A stretch of 64,000 nucleotides of DNA, taken from the NCBI RefSeq assembly GCF_029203305.1, contig NC_089467.1, positions 186,001 to 250,000 on the forward strand, in the 5' to 3' direction. The position numbers and the translations under genes were made by a program. Under the pieces are notes generated by a model. That model was not told where the DNA came from. It saw only the letters and a program-made list of their open reading frames with translations, and searched no databases. Source of the stretch: Yamadazyma tenuis (lineage: Eukaryota; Ascomycota; Pichiomycetes; Serinales; Debaryomycetaceae). Every line of letters starts with the position of its first letter. The first letter of the stretch is position 1. This document shows, in pieces, positions 20,718 to 29,799 of this stretch.

Positions 20718-22340
20718 ATGTCAGACTTGGAAAAGGAAATTTCACCAAGCGGAAGCGTTCAGGAATTAAGAGATGCTGCTCATCATAATGCCCTTGTTAC
20801 TGAGGTTATGGACAAACAAATCACCAAGTGGGAAGCTATGAAGAGACACCCATATGCTTGTTTCTGCATTTTAACAATGGTTTGGGTTTTGATAAGTACA
20901 TCATTTGAGTCACAGGCAGGAGGTACTGTGATTTCTATTGGTGTGTTCAGAGAAGATTTTGGTCATTTGGTCGATGGATCTTATGTTTTGCGTTCTACAG
21001 ATCAGTCAATCTTATCGGGAGTTCCCCTTGCAACACAGATTGTTGGACAGTGGTTGGGTTCTTGGTTAGCTGATAAATTTGGCAAGAAATGGGTTATTTA
21101 TGGAGGTATGCTTACTTCTTGTGCTTTTGTTGGAATGGAATTTGCTGCTACTACTATGGGGGTTTTTATCGCAGGTAAAACCCTTAATGGTTTCAGCCTT
21201 GGTGTCATTCAGGCTTCTTGTGTGTCTTATGTTGCCGACATTTCCCCATTGCCTTTAAGAGGGCTTTCCACTGCATTATGTAATATCTCATTCTCAATAG
21301 GTCCGTTGGTCGTTTTCATTATCAATTACTGTGTTGCAAATTTTAAAACCAGATGGGCTTACAGGGCAATGCTTTCATCTCAATGGGGATTCGCAGCTGT
21401 ATCCTTGGTTCTTATGTTACTTATTCCAGAGTCCCCTACCTACTATATCCTTCAAGGAAAAGTAGATAAGGCTGAGCAAGCTTACCGCAGGTTATTAGGT
21501 GATCCGGTAGCTGCAGTAAATCAAGTAACAGTTGTTAAAGAAACCGTTTTGGAAGCTGAAAAGATTTCAGAAGGATCCACCTACTTAGATTGTTTCAAAG
21601 GTGTTAATTTAAAGAGAACGATGGTTTCTTGTGTGCCCTTTATGAGCACTTCGTTTTCTGGAGTTGCTTTTACTGGAAGTTATACCACCTACTTTTTCCA
21701 ATTATCGGGGCTTGATGAACAAAAGTCATTTCAGTACACATGTGGAGCTCAAGCAATCTCTATCGGTGGATGTATCGCTTCCCTTTTTATCGTTGATAGG
21801 TTTGGAAGAAGAAACAATCTCATCTATGGTTTATTGTCGATTTGTTTATGTGACTTGATTATTGGTGCTACTGCTACTGCTTCTGACTCCAAACCAGAGG
21901 TGTTAAATGTGTGTATTGGGTTCATGATGTTATATGGTGGTATTTATAACGCTGGTCTTGGCTCGGTTTGCTACCCAATTTGTGCTGAAAATCCTACTTC
22001 AGCACTTAGAACAAAAACTGTTGCTTTAGGATTGGCATCTGGAAATTTGTTTAGCATGATGTGGTCATTCGTTATTCCCTACGTATTCAATCCTGACCAG
22101 GCGAACTTAGGAGGAAAAACTATGTTCATATTTTTTGGAATTTCTGTTCTTATATGGGTTCACATTTTTTTCTTCCAGACTGAAACTGCTGGACGAAGCT
22201 ACGATGAAATTGACGAAATGTATGCTAGTGGTATTCCTCTTAGAAAGTTTCAACATTACACTTCAAAGCTTGCAAATATAGACGTTGGTCTCACCGAAGA
22301 AGAAAAAGCAGTGCAAGTTAAGCATGTAGAGGAATTGTAA
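20718..22340 (+). CDS. MFS sugar:H+ transporter, alpha-glucoside-permease-like
   Basis: This is a plasma-membrane sugar porter of 540 residues with twelve predicted spans. Sugar-transporter signatures are visible: WLADKFGKKW after TM2, PESPTYYILQGK before the central loop, DRFGRRNNLIYG after TM8, and ETAGRSYDEIDEMYASG after TM12. The DGSYVLRSTDQSILSG segment before TM2 resembles the maltose/alpha-glucoside permease group. The substrate is not certain. It shares a promoter with the secreted DUF1593 protein, which suggests uptake of a product released outside the cell. Acidic, charged termini are cytosolic. Confidence 0.88.
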   Translation: MSDLEKEISPSGSVQELRDAAHHNALVTEVMDKQITKWEAMKRHPYACFCILTMVWVLISTSFESQAGGTVISIGVFREDFGHLVDGSYVLRSTDQSILSGVPLATQIVGQWLGSWLADKFGKKWVIYGGMLTSCAFVGMEFAATTMGVFIAGKTLNGFSLGVIQASCVSYVADISPLPLRGLSTALCNISFSIGPLVVFIINYCVANFKTRWAYRAMLSSQWGFAAVSLVLMLLIPESPTYYILQGKVDKAEQAYRRLLGDPVAAVNQVTVVKETVLEAEKISEGSTYLDCFKGVNLKRTMVSCVPFMSTSFSGVAFTGSYTTYFFQLSGLDEQKSFQYTCGAQAISIGGCIASLFIVDRFGRRNNLIYGLLSICLCDLIIGATATASDSKPEVLNVCIGFMMLYGGIYNAGLGSVCYPICAENPTSALRTKTVALGLASGNLFSMMWSFVIPYVFNPDQANLGGKTMFIFFGISVLIWVHIFFFQTETAGRSYDEIDEMYASGIPLRKFQHYTSKLANIDVGLTEEEKAVQVKHVEEL

Positions 22341-22763
22341 ATCTGTTAGGGCAAATAAACGAAATAGATCTTTTTTTAAATAGGGGTTCGCTTAGGATAG
22401 AACATGTATCTAGCTGTGTCGGAGGGAATTCATGAGCTGCTTCTTCTTGACGACGGGCTCTGAATTAATTTAAATATCCTTTCGCTTGTATCCACCAATT
22501 ACTACCCGAAGTGCATATCTACGATTGAAGGGTCAATCACAAATTGCCAAAGTCTGGAAAAATAATGTGACAGTTAGTGATTTTTAAATCGCAAATCTTG
22601 AGAAGCCACACTGTATTTGACATAAAAATTTCCACCACTGTTGCGAATCCCTGGACTTTCATTTTCGATCATTTTGCAACCACATGTTTAGTCACTGCTG
22701 TGCCACAATAAATTACCCCATATAAATATCCAAAAGCCTAAGAGATTCAAAATATATCAAAAA
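22341..22763. other. Intergenic region between the transporter and the FMN monooxygenase
   Basis: This 423-bp region holds the monooxygenase promoter. It includes two TGTGGC cores on the reverse strand (GCCACA at about 22605 and 22702) and CACATG at about 22682, which loosely recall Met31/32 and Cbf1 sites. A TATAAATA box occurs at about 22721. Sulfur control is only a possibility. Confidence 0.35.
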
Positions 22764-24215
22764 ATGACAGGAAAAAAACATATAATTCTAAATGCCTTTG
22801 ATATGGGGAGCAGTGGACACCAAGCACCTGGCTTATGGAAACATCCTAAGGATAGATCTAATGACTTTGATAAGTTAGAATACTGGACAAATTTGGCAAA
22901 GTTGTTAGAAAAAGGGAAATTCAATGCTTTATTCATTGCGGATGTTTTAGGGGGGTACGATGTGTATGAGGGTAATTTGGATGCTGCTTTGAAATCGGGA
23001 GCTCAAGTTCCATTAATTGAACCAGGATCACTTATTCCTGCTATGGCAGCAGTTACCGATCATTTGGCATTTGCGGTTACGTTCTCAACCATAAGCGAAG
23101 CCCCTTTCCACTTTGCCAGAAGATTAGCTACGATTGACGAGTTATCCAAAGGTAGAGTCGGATGGAATATCGTATCCAGTTACTTGGAGAGTGCCGCAAC
23201 GAATTTACTTAATGGCGAGCCCTTGCCTCCTCATGACGAAAGATATGCAAGAGCTGAAGAGTATCTTGACGTTGTTTACAAATTATTTTTATCGTCTTGG
23301 AGAGATGATGCAGTTGTTTTAGACAAGGAAAATGGTATCTTCACAGATCCAGAAAGGGTTAGGAAAATCAATCACGATGGGAATTGGTTCAAAGTTCCTG
23401 GTCCGAACATATTTAGACCCTCGCAACACCAAAGATTACCAGTGATCTTACAAGCTGGAACTTCAAGGGCTGGTAAAGAATTTGCAGCTAAGCATGCAGA
23501 AGCAGTCTTTATAAACTCATTCACACCAGAGGACTTGAAAGCCAAGATACATGATATCAAAACTATAGCTAAGGAAAAGTTTGGCCGTGAAGAAGATTCC
23601 ATTAAATTCCTCAATTTGCTTACTATTGTGGTTGGTGAAACTAAACAGGATGCTTTAGAAAAGTTCAAAGACTATCTGAAATATGGGGATTTGGACGGTA
23701 GTCAAGCTTTGTTTGGAGGTTGGACAGGAATTGATCTCAGTGAGTATGATTATGACGAGGAATTGACCAATGTGGAGTCCAACGCTATTCGTGCAGCAGT
23801 TAATAATTGGACCAAGAGGTCTCCAGGAGACCCACCAAATCTCAAGAAAACAAGACGCTATGTGGCAGAAAAAATTACTGTTGGAGGATTAGGGCCAGTT
23901 ATCATTGGTGATGCTCAATCAGTAGCGGATGAATTAGAAAGGTGGGTAGAGATATCTGGTGTCGATGGATTTAACTTAACTTACACTATTAGCCCAGGGA
24001 GTTTTGAGGATATTGTAGAATTGTTAGTCCCTGAGTTGCAGAAAAGGGGTTTGGTGTGGGATGACTATCCTGATGATGTTCTGACTTATAGGGAAAGTTT
24101 GTTTGGGACCAAAGGCCCAGATCCTAAATTTGTCAGACCAAGTCACCCAGCTTACAAGTTAAGGTGGAAAGAAGGAGAATCAAAGGAGGACTTCGAAAGA
24201 AGAATTAACATCTAG
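22764..24215 (+). CDS. FMN-dependent monooxygenase, NtaA/SnaA/DszA family (bacterial-luciferase-like)
   Basis: The 483-residue protein is a flavin-dependent class C monooxygenase. It begins LNAFDMGSSGHQAPGLWKHP, the typical family start, then shows NALFIADVLGGYDVYEG, the EPGSLIPAMAAVTDHL barrel strand, TISEAPFHFARRLATIDELSKGR and GWNIVSSYLESAATN. LPVILQAGTSRAGKEFAAKHAEAVF and DGFNLTYTISPGSFEDIVE complete the TIM barrel. Relatives oxidise nitrilotriacetate, dimethyl sulfide, dibenzothiophene sulfone or pristinamycin intermediates with FMNH2 from a separate reductase. S. cerevisiae lacks the family; fungal copies are often thought to come from bacteria. The substrate is unknown. Confidence 0.9.
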   Translation: MTGKKHIILNAFDMGSSGHQAPGLWKHPKDRSNDFDKLEYWTNLAKLLEKGKFNALFIADVLGGYDVYEGNLDAALKSGAQVPLIEPGSLIPAMAAVTDHLAFAVTFSTISEAPFHFARRLATIDELSKGRVGWNIVSSYLESAATNLLNGEPLPPHDERYARAEEYLDVVYKLFLSSWRDDAVVLDKENGIFTDPERVRKINHDGNWFKVPGPNIFRPSQHQRLPVILQAGTSRAGKEFAAKHAEAVFINSFTPEDLKAKIHDIKTIAKEKFGREEDSIKFLNLLTIVVGETKQDALEKFKDYLKYGDLDGSQALFGGWTGIDLSEYDYDEELTNVESNAIRAAVNNWTKRSPGDPPNLKKTRRYVAEKITVGGLGPVIIGDAQSVADELERWVEISGVDGFNLTYTISPGSFEDIVELLVPELQKRGLVWDDYPDDVLTYRESLFGTKGPDPKFVRPSHPAYKLRWKEGESKEDFERRINI

Positions 24216-24259
24216 ACAATACACAATTTTATGTTTTTACTATATTTGATCTGAAGACT

Positions 24260-25282
24260 TTATACAATGGAGATTACATACTTCTCAGCTTTTGCACCCT
24301 CCTTTTCAAGACGGGTTAAAGCTTCTGGAATCGAATCCAAACCATTGAACACTTTCACTTTCGTAGGATTGACTTGTTTGTAGTTCAAATACTTGGAGAT
24401 TATTTCTATTAATCTGGAACCAAAAGGGACATCTTCATGAAATCTCTTAATCAGAACAGGATTGACTTCGACATGAGTTTGAACTTTCGGAGTTTTCACA
24501 ATTCCAACAAATTTGGAGTGCCTGTGATTTTCCAAAATTTGCAATACCGAGTAGGATGTTTGTTCACCTACACAGTCAACTGCAAATAGAATTTGTTCCT
24601 TTCGAGCCTCAGTTTTGATATTGTCAAGGGCGTTATCCTTATCGACGAAAACATCCACACCTCGTTCTTTTAAATATTCCTCATATCCGGAACTGGCAAC
24701 ACCTAATACCCGAAGCCCATGTATCTTGGCTATTTGAATTAAGTACAAGCCAACAACGGTGGAAGCACCCCAAATAAGAATGGCTTTATCTTGGAATGTG
24801 GAATTGAAGTCGACTTTGAAACTATCGTAAAAGACGATAGCAGAAGTGATTAACCCCACCCCAATTGTTGCCCCTTCTTCAAAGCTTAAAAAACTGGGGA
24901 GTTTGATTGCCAATCTGTAATCGATGACACTATAATTCTGAAAGGTACTGGTTCTTAAATCTCTATAGCTAGTGCTTACTAAAATGACATTGTCTCCTTC
25001 TTTGATTTCCTTAACATCCACACCGGTTTTTACAACAATACCCGAACTCTCTCTTCCGTTTATCCAAGGTAAACTATGAATAGCAAAATTGTACTTCTTA
25101 CTTTTCCAGTCAATCGGGTTTAACCCAATCGCTTTATTTTGCACCAATATTTCCTTTGGCCCTATCTCAGGAACCCCAACACTTTTGAGAATTAATGGGG
25201 ACTTAACGTCTTGGATCAAAACAGCTGTTTGTTCTATAGTCATAATGAAAGGAATTGTGCATTCGCCTTGGAAATTGCCCAT
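24260..25282 (-). CDS. MDR-superfamily reductase/dehydrogenase (zinc-free type)
   Basis: This is a medium-chain NADPH-dependent reductase of 340 residues if it starts at ATG 25282; the internal ATG at 25243 (MTIEQTAVLIQDVK) matches the family start better and gives 327. Motifs: GLNPIDWKSKKYNF, the GRESSGIVVKTG loop, GDNVILVS, and the Rossmann ILIWGASTVVGLYLIQIAK. The catalytic-zinc ligands and structural-zinc cysteines of true alcohol dehydrogenases are absent. Closest yeast relatives are YNL134C/YLR460C-like or TOXD-like enoyl reductases. The substrate is unknown. It converges on the FMN monooxygenase with only 44 bp between the stops. Confidence 0.82.
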   Translation of the reverse strand: MGNFQGECTIPFIMTIEQTAVLIQDVKSPLILKSVGVPEIGPKEILVQNKAIGLNPIDWKSKKYNFAIHSLPWINGRESSGIVVKTGVDVKEIKEGDNVILVSTSYRDLRTSTFQNYSVIDYRLAIKLPSFLSFEEGATIGVGLITSAIVFYDSFKVDFNSTFQDKAILIWGASTVVGLYLIQIAKIHGLRVLGVASSGYEEYLKERGVDVFVDKDNALDNIKTEARKEQILFAVDCVGEQTSYSVLQILENHRHSKFVGIVKTPKVQTHVEVNPVLIKRFHEDVPFGSRLIEIISKYLNYKQVNPTKVKVFNGLDSIPEALTRLEKEGAKAEKYVISIV

Positions 25283-25502
25283 CTTTTAATCTGCAGATCT
25301 GTTACCACTGTGGCTTCTAAGAGAAACTGAGAAAACGAAAAAAACCGTTATCTTTTAGTGCATAGAAAACGTTGCTAATACTATGTGAAGATATACACAA
25401 AATGCAATATTTGTCGTGATTTTCAGTCAAAGTGTGGTTTAAATAAAGAAGTATTTAAAGGGTGCATGAGATCATATCATTTACCCCTAAATTAAGACCC
25501 AA

Positions 25503-27530
25503 ATGTCAGATTCATCAGACTCAACAGTATACCTTCTTAACAAAGCCAGTGGATATGGTATTTTGATAGGATTCGGGGCATTTTTTGCCATAATGATTGT
25601 GATATCTACAAAGCTTATGTATAGATATCTACATGAAAATTCCAACTCTACCGAAATGTTTATGGTAGCGAACAGATCAATTGGCCTTGGTTTAACTGCC
25701 CTGGCTATATACAGTTCTTGGACGTGGCCAACGGAATTATTATGGGTCTGCACAATGGTATATAATTACGGAATTATGGCATCCTTTTGGTATGGAGCTG
25801 GATTATCTGTTCAAATATGTTTGATGTCAGTCTTAGGAATCGAAGCCAAGAAGAAAATCCCCAGTTGCCATACTTCACTTGAAATTGTCAATTTAAGATA
25901 CGGAAAAGCTGTTCATTTGCTTTACATGTTCTTGTGCTTGGTAACTAATCTTATGAGCTGTTCTTCAATGATTGTTGGAGCTTCTGGGGCCGTTTCAATC
26001 ATCGCAGGCAACTTGCACATTGTGGCAAGTACAATGCTAATTCCATTTGGTGTGCTCTTATATACCACTGTTGGGGGTTTAAAAGCCACATTCTTGACAG
26101 ACTTTGTTCATTCTTTGATTGTGCTCATCATTCTATGCTATATCAATACTTCAGTTCTTACTTCTGATGCGATTGGGGGATTAGATGGTTTGTACAAACT
26201 TATTGTTGAGTATGATGGTGAAAAATACATAGAAGGCAACTATAAAGGGTCAATTTTAACTGGAAAAAGTCAAGGGTCAATAATATTTGGAATTATTCTC
26301 ACAATAGGAAACTTTGGCTTAACTGTTATGGATAGCTCGTTCTGGCAAAAGAGTTTTAGTGCTAATATCAGAGCATCTGTTCCAGGATATTTGTTGGCAG
26401 CAGGAACAATTTTCTCAAACGTATGGCCAATTGGTGCAATTGCCGGTATGGCTGCTATAGTGTTGGAAAAAACAGAAACATTCCCTACATACCCACGTCA
26501 AATGACACAATTCGAAATCGATAGTGGGTTTGTGTTACCGTATGTATTGAAAGGTGTGATTGGAAAAGGCGGTTTGGGAGCATTATTACTTGTGATCTAC
26601 TTGGCAGTTACATCTACTGTGTCAGCACAGTTGATTTCAGTGTCAAGTATTGTGTCTTTTGATATTTACAAGACATACATTAACAAGGAAGCTACAAATC
26701 GTCAAATTTTAAGAGTGTCTCACTTTGGAGTTGTCTTTTTTGGGTTGTTTGCTGCCGGATTTTCGGTAATGCTTCATTATGTTAACGTCAATATGACTTG
26801 GTTGGGCTATGTTTACACAATGATAATTGGTCCTGGTGTTATTCCTTTGGTTCTTACCATAACTTGGAGTAGACAAACTAAGCTTGCAGCGTTTGTTTCT
26901 CCAATCACAGGTTTGGTATTTGGATTTACTGTGTGGGGATGCGTAACTAAGAAGATGTATAAGGAAGTCAATGTGACTACCTTGGGAAATCAACTCCCAT
27001 GTCTTTATGGAGGTCTTACAGCTCTTTTCCTTCCCGCCATAGTCAGTGTTGTTTTGAGTTTGACTATTAAGCCGTACACTTTCAATTGGGAATTATTGAG
27101 AAAAGCCCATATAATTATTGATGAAGGTGAAGACACTACCATAGATACCAATGGAGATGTCACTGTGATTCCTTCAAAAGAGAAGGAGGTAGGAGCTGTT
27201 GAAATTAAACTGGATGACCCTAGTTCTTCTGAACTGGTAGACGTTGATCAGCACAATGATAGAGTCATTGCGAAATACACGAAGCTAGCATATGCTAGTT
27301 TTGTATTCGTGCTTCTCATCACATGGGTGATTTGGCCATTACCATTATACAGAGACTGGATTTGGAGTGAAGCATATTTTAAAGGATATGTTACGGTTGG
27401 GCTTGTTTGGGTATACTTGGCTTTACTAGTGATAGGACTTTTTCCTATTTACGATGGCCGCCATGTTTTGAAAATAGTGTTAAACGGAGTGTATAGAGAT
27501 TTTTTCCAACGTGGACAAAAAGCCAACTAG
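25503..27530 (+). CDS. DUR3: DUR3-type sodium:solute-symporter family transporter (urea/polyamine)
   Basis: The 675-residue multi-span protein belongs to the SSF family (PF00474). After a short N-terminus and TM1, the DUR3 signature appears: MFMVANRSIGLGLTALAIYS followed by SWTWPTELLWV and YNYGIMASFWYGAG. Further conserved pieces are TVGGLKATFLTDF, VMDSSFWQKSFSA, GYLLAAGTIFSNVWPIGA and LAVTSTVSAQLISVSSIVSFD. A charged cytosolic loop (about residues 540-590) precedes the last spans. Yeast Dur3 imports urea with H+ and also polyamines; CTG-clade yeasts carry several paralogues, so the substrate here is uncertain. One GATA core (TTATC, 25348-25352) lies in the promoter, which fits nitrogen control but is weak evidence. 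Confidence 0.87.
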   Translation: MSDSSDSTVYLLNKASGYGILIGFGAFFAIMIVISTKLMYRYLHENSNSTEMFMVANRSIGLGLTALAIYSSWTWPTELLWVCTMVYNYGIMASFWYGAGLSVQICLMSVLGIEAKKKIPSCHTSLEIVNLRYGKAVHLLYMFLCLVTNLMSCSSMIVGASGAVSIIAGNLHIVASTMLIPFGVLLYTTVGGLKATFLTDFVHSLIVLIILCYINTSVLTSDAIGGLDGLYKLIVEYDGEKYIEGNYKGSILTGKSQGSIIFGIILTIGNFGLTVMDSSFWQKSFSANIRASVPGYLLAAGTIFSNVWPIGAIAGMAAIVLEKTETFPTYPRQMTQFEIDSGFVLPYVLKGVIGKGGLGALLLVIYLAVTSTVSAQLISVSSIVSFDIYKTYINKEATNRQILRVSHFGVVFFGLFAAGFSVMLHYVNVNMTWLGYVYTMIIGPGVIPLVLTITWSRQTKLAAFVSPITGLVFGFTVWGCVTKKMYKEVNVTTLGNQLPCLYGGLTALFLPAIVSVVLSLTIKPYTFNWELLRKAHIIIDEGEDTTIDTNGDVTVIPSKEKEVGAVEIKLDDPSSSELVDVDQHNDRVIAKYTKLAYASFVFVLLITWVIWPLPLYRDWIWSEAYFKGYVTVGLVWVYLALLVIGLFPIYDGRHVLKIVLNGVYRDFFQRGQKAN

Positions 27531-28009
27531 GTTGGATTGCGATTGAAAATTCTGTTATTAAAAGTGTGATAAAAGTGAGAATAAATATTGAAAAGTAGCT
27601 AGATCATTTGTAGATAAGCTCAAAATTGCATCCGCTGAATATTAGTTATCGGGAATCCAAACGGGGAAAGAAGATCCCTGAATTCTTTTATCTTGGCTCT
27701 CCAACTGCGTATCCACATTAGAAAGGTGTTTCCTCACTGAGGGAAGAGTAGTCGCACCTTAAAGGCGCAATGCTGTATTATGGGGGGGAGGCCTACGAGT
27801 GATTTATTATCTGGTGAATAACTCTTTTTCACAAGTTTAAGGTATGAAACCCCAGACAGTATTAGTGGTAATTATTAAGAGTTTCTTCTGAATTTCTGCC
27901 TACTTTTGAGATTTGACATACAAATTTACAATATAACTTACACAGATAATAACCCAGCTTTTTTGAAAGCTCTTCTACATCTTTATCAGTAGACCGGCTT
28001 TTCTAATGA
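27531..28009. other. Convergent intergenic region between DUR3 and SFH1
   Basis: This 479-bp spacer lies between two 3' ends. It contains a G8-like run near 27782 (GGGGGGGAGG) and TTTTCACAAG near 27828. I recognise no tRNA or snoRNA. It also marks the border between the accessory block and the conserved YLR315-YLR321-like block. Confidence 0.4.
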
Positions 28010-29047
28010 TTAATATGACCTCCACGAGCTCTCGACTTCGTCAAACTTTCTCTTGCCAGAAACTCCTTTTAAATTTTCCCTGTTTTTTCTTCTAGAGCTT
28101 CTCTGCCTCTCAACTTCACGTCTGGTGATCTCTTCTGGTGTTAAAATTTCAACAATAGGCTCCCAATGGTCGTTACCATTATTGACACTGCTTTCAGTTG
28201 ATATTCTGATACCTCTTTCAAAAATCAATCCGCTCAATTGTTGGTATTTTTCGAGTTCGTGGTTCTTTCCTTCTATAATCTCTCTCTTCAACCTAGAGAT
28301 AACTTCATGTAGAGAAGTTGCAATGGCGGGCTTGAATTCCAATGATAATCCCATATCCGCCACCACTATGTCAGCAAACATTTCTGGACTGACATCGGTT
28401 TGGGTCAAGTCCCATTCAAATCTATCTTCATATAATATTTTACCCAAACTCACAGCCAAATTGATGATGACATGATACTCCATGTTCGATGGTAGTTGCA
28501 AGTTGGAATATTGCTTGTATTCTTCAATCTGCTTTTTGATGGATTCTACCATTACCGAATGAACGGACGTTGGGAGTTCAAGGTCAGTAGCAGCAATGCT
28601 AGCAAATTCTTCAGGCAGAATTAAGGTTTGGTTTAAGTTCCACATAAAGCAATCTTGGTACTTTGAGTTTCCTCCATTATAATCAATACTTAGTCTTATG
28701 GGAACCAACACATCATCCAGATTCTTAACTTCTTTTAAGTTTTCTTCACTGTCAAGATCTGATGGATATTTTGGAACCCTGACTGGTTTTAGTATGATCT
28801 TATTGACAGCACTTTCATTTGACTGATTGTTGGATTGCTGATTGGAAGTCAGTGATGGGGAAAAGTCATCGTCGAAGTCATCTTCACCTCTGTCGTATTC
28901 CGAGTAGTTGACTTGTCTTCTGTTCCTGGTGGTGGGAACAGTGGTGGTTATCAAGGCACTATCCAGGTCCTTATTGACTCTAGATGCCAATCCACTGGCC
29001 AAAGCTTGGGGAAAGTATGTTCTATTATTGATTGCAGCGGAACCCAT
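28010..29047 (-). CDS. SFH1: SFH1, RSC chromatin-remodelling subunit (SNF5/INI1 family)
   Basis: Sfh1 is the SNF5-type core subunit of the RSC remodeller. The frame is open to 29233, but the upstream part would overlap NKP2 and has no family likeness, so I take ATG 29047 (MGSAAINNRTYFPQAL), giving 345 residues. The N-terminal RRQVNYSEYD matches the yeast VNYAEYD motif. The two SNF5 repeats follow: VPIRLSIDYNGGNSKYQDCFMW...PEEFASIAATDLELP and YHVIINLAVSLGKILYEDRFEWDL...PEMFADIVVADMGLS. The C-terminus has EPIVEILTPEEITRREVERQRSSRR. It is divergent from NKP2; both sit close together in S. cerevisiae too. Confidence 0.93.
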   Translation of the reverse strand: MGSAAINNRTYFPQALASGLASRVNKDLDSALITTTVPTTRNRRQVNYSEYDRGEDDFDDDFSPSLTSNQQSNNQSNESAVNKIILKPVRVPKYPSDLDSEENLKEVKNLDDVLVPIRLSIDYNGGNSKYQDCFMWNLNQTLILPEEFASIAATDLELPTSVHSVMVESIKKQIEEYKQYSNLQLPSNMEYHVIINLAVSLGKILYEDRFEWDLTQTDVSPEMFADIVVADMGLSLEFKPAIATSLHEVISRLKREIIEGKNHELEKYQQLSGLIFERGIRISTESSVNNGNDHWEPIVEILTPEEITRREVERQRSSRRKNRENLKGVSGKRKFDEVESSWRSY

Positions 29048-29162
29048 ACCCAAGTTTTCAGAAGTTGTTGATAATTGAACGCGATTTTTTGAGAGTCTTA
29101 CACTCAAGAAAAAAATTGTAGTTAGATTTGCCAACAGCAGCAAGTAGTAGTTGTGTGTAGAT

Positions 29163-29660
29163 ATGGATGCAAGCACCATTCTTGAAAAGTTTTTTGAGTC
29201 TCGTGCTGACGTTGATGAGATAATTAACCCCAATCAACTAAGAAAATGGTTCCCTAAATCAACTAGCTCTACAAGTTTACAAATCTTATATGAAATATTG
29301 CATGAGGATAGGAAGATAATATTACAAAGGGTATCTGAAAATATTAAAAGCGAGTTCAAAATACCGCTAAGTATCGATGGTACGAGTATTAATCCCAATA
29401 ATAATGATGCTAGCACTGCTTTAACTGAAAAATACAACATGTCACTGTTTTTGGAGCATTTGAAAGATATCGAGAGGGTCTCACTAACTCAACACAAGGT
29501 TCTTGACGAGAAAATTGATGCTTATAGTAGAGATATCGAGAAATTGTTAAGTTTAATCAATGACGTGGGTGACAAACTAGATCGAGATGACGGGTTGTCT
29601 GCATCATCGAGTTTAGGGGCCGTTAATACACTCGAGGCCATTATTGATGGCGGCAAATAG
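29163..29660 (+). CDS. NKP2: NKP2, inner-kinetochore (CCAN/Ctf19 complex) subunit
   Basis: Nkp2/Cnl2 is a small non-essential kinetochore protein. The frame opens at a TTG (29151); ATG 29163 gives 165 residues. The N-terminal half fits the Cnl2/NKP2 pattern: STILEKFFESRADVDEIINP, LRKWFPKSTSS, LQILYEILHEDRKIILQRV then SENIKSEF. The C-terminal half is a predicted coiled coil (HLKDIERVSLTQHKVLDEKI). Sequence alone would give moderate confidence. Position raises it: the order SFH1-NKP2-TAD3-EST2-BUD6 corresponds to S. cerevisiae YLR321C, YLR315W, YLR316C, YLR318W and YLR319C. Confidence 0.82.
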   Translation: MDASTILEKFFESRADVDEIINPNQLRKWFPKSTSSTSLQILYEILHEDRKIILQRVSENIKSEFKIPLSIDGTSINPNNNDASTALTEKYNMSLFLEHLKDIERVSLTQHKVLDEKIDAYSRDIEKLLSLINDVGDKLDRDDGLSASSSLGAVNTLEAIIDGGK

Positions 29661-29777
29661 AAGAAAGAATAGACAATTGACATGTCTATACATCATTTAT
29701 AATGACTAATGGTTTGAAAAGCGTGTTTTTATGTATTATAATGGTGACATGTACTAATAGCTGGATGATTAAGAACG

Positions 29778-29798
29778 AATAAATAAATAAATAAATAA
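29778..29798. repeat. (AATA)n microsatellite
   Basis: About five perfect AATA units lie directly beyond the TAD3 stop codon, in the convergent NKP2/TAD3 spacer. It is probably part of an AT-rich 3' processing region. Confidence 0.85.
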
Positions 29799-29799
29799 G

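Noticed and set aside
29048..29233. Extended N-terminus for SFH1 up to 29233
   Set aside because: It would overlap NKP2, adds a hydrophobic stretch foreign to Snf5-type proteins, and the yeast Sfh1 start aligns with the internal ATG at 29047.
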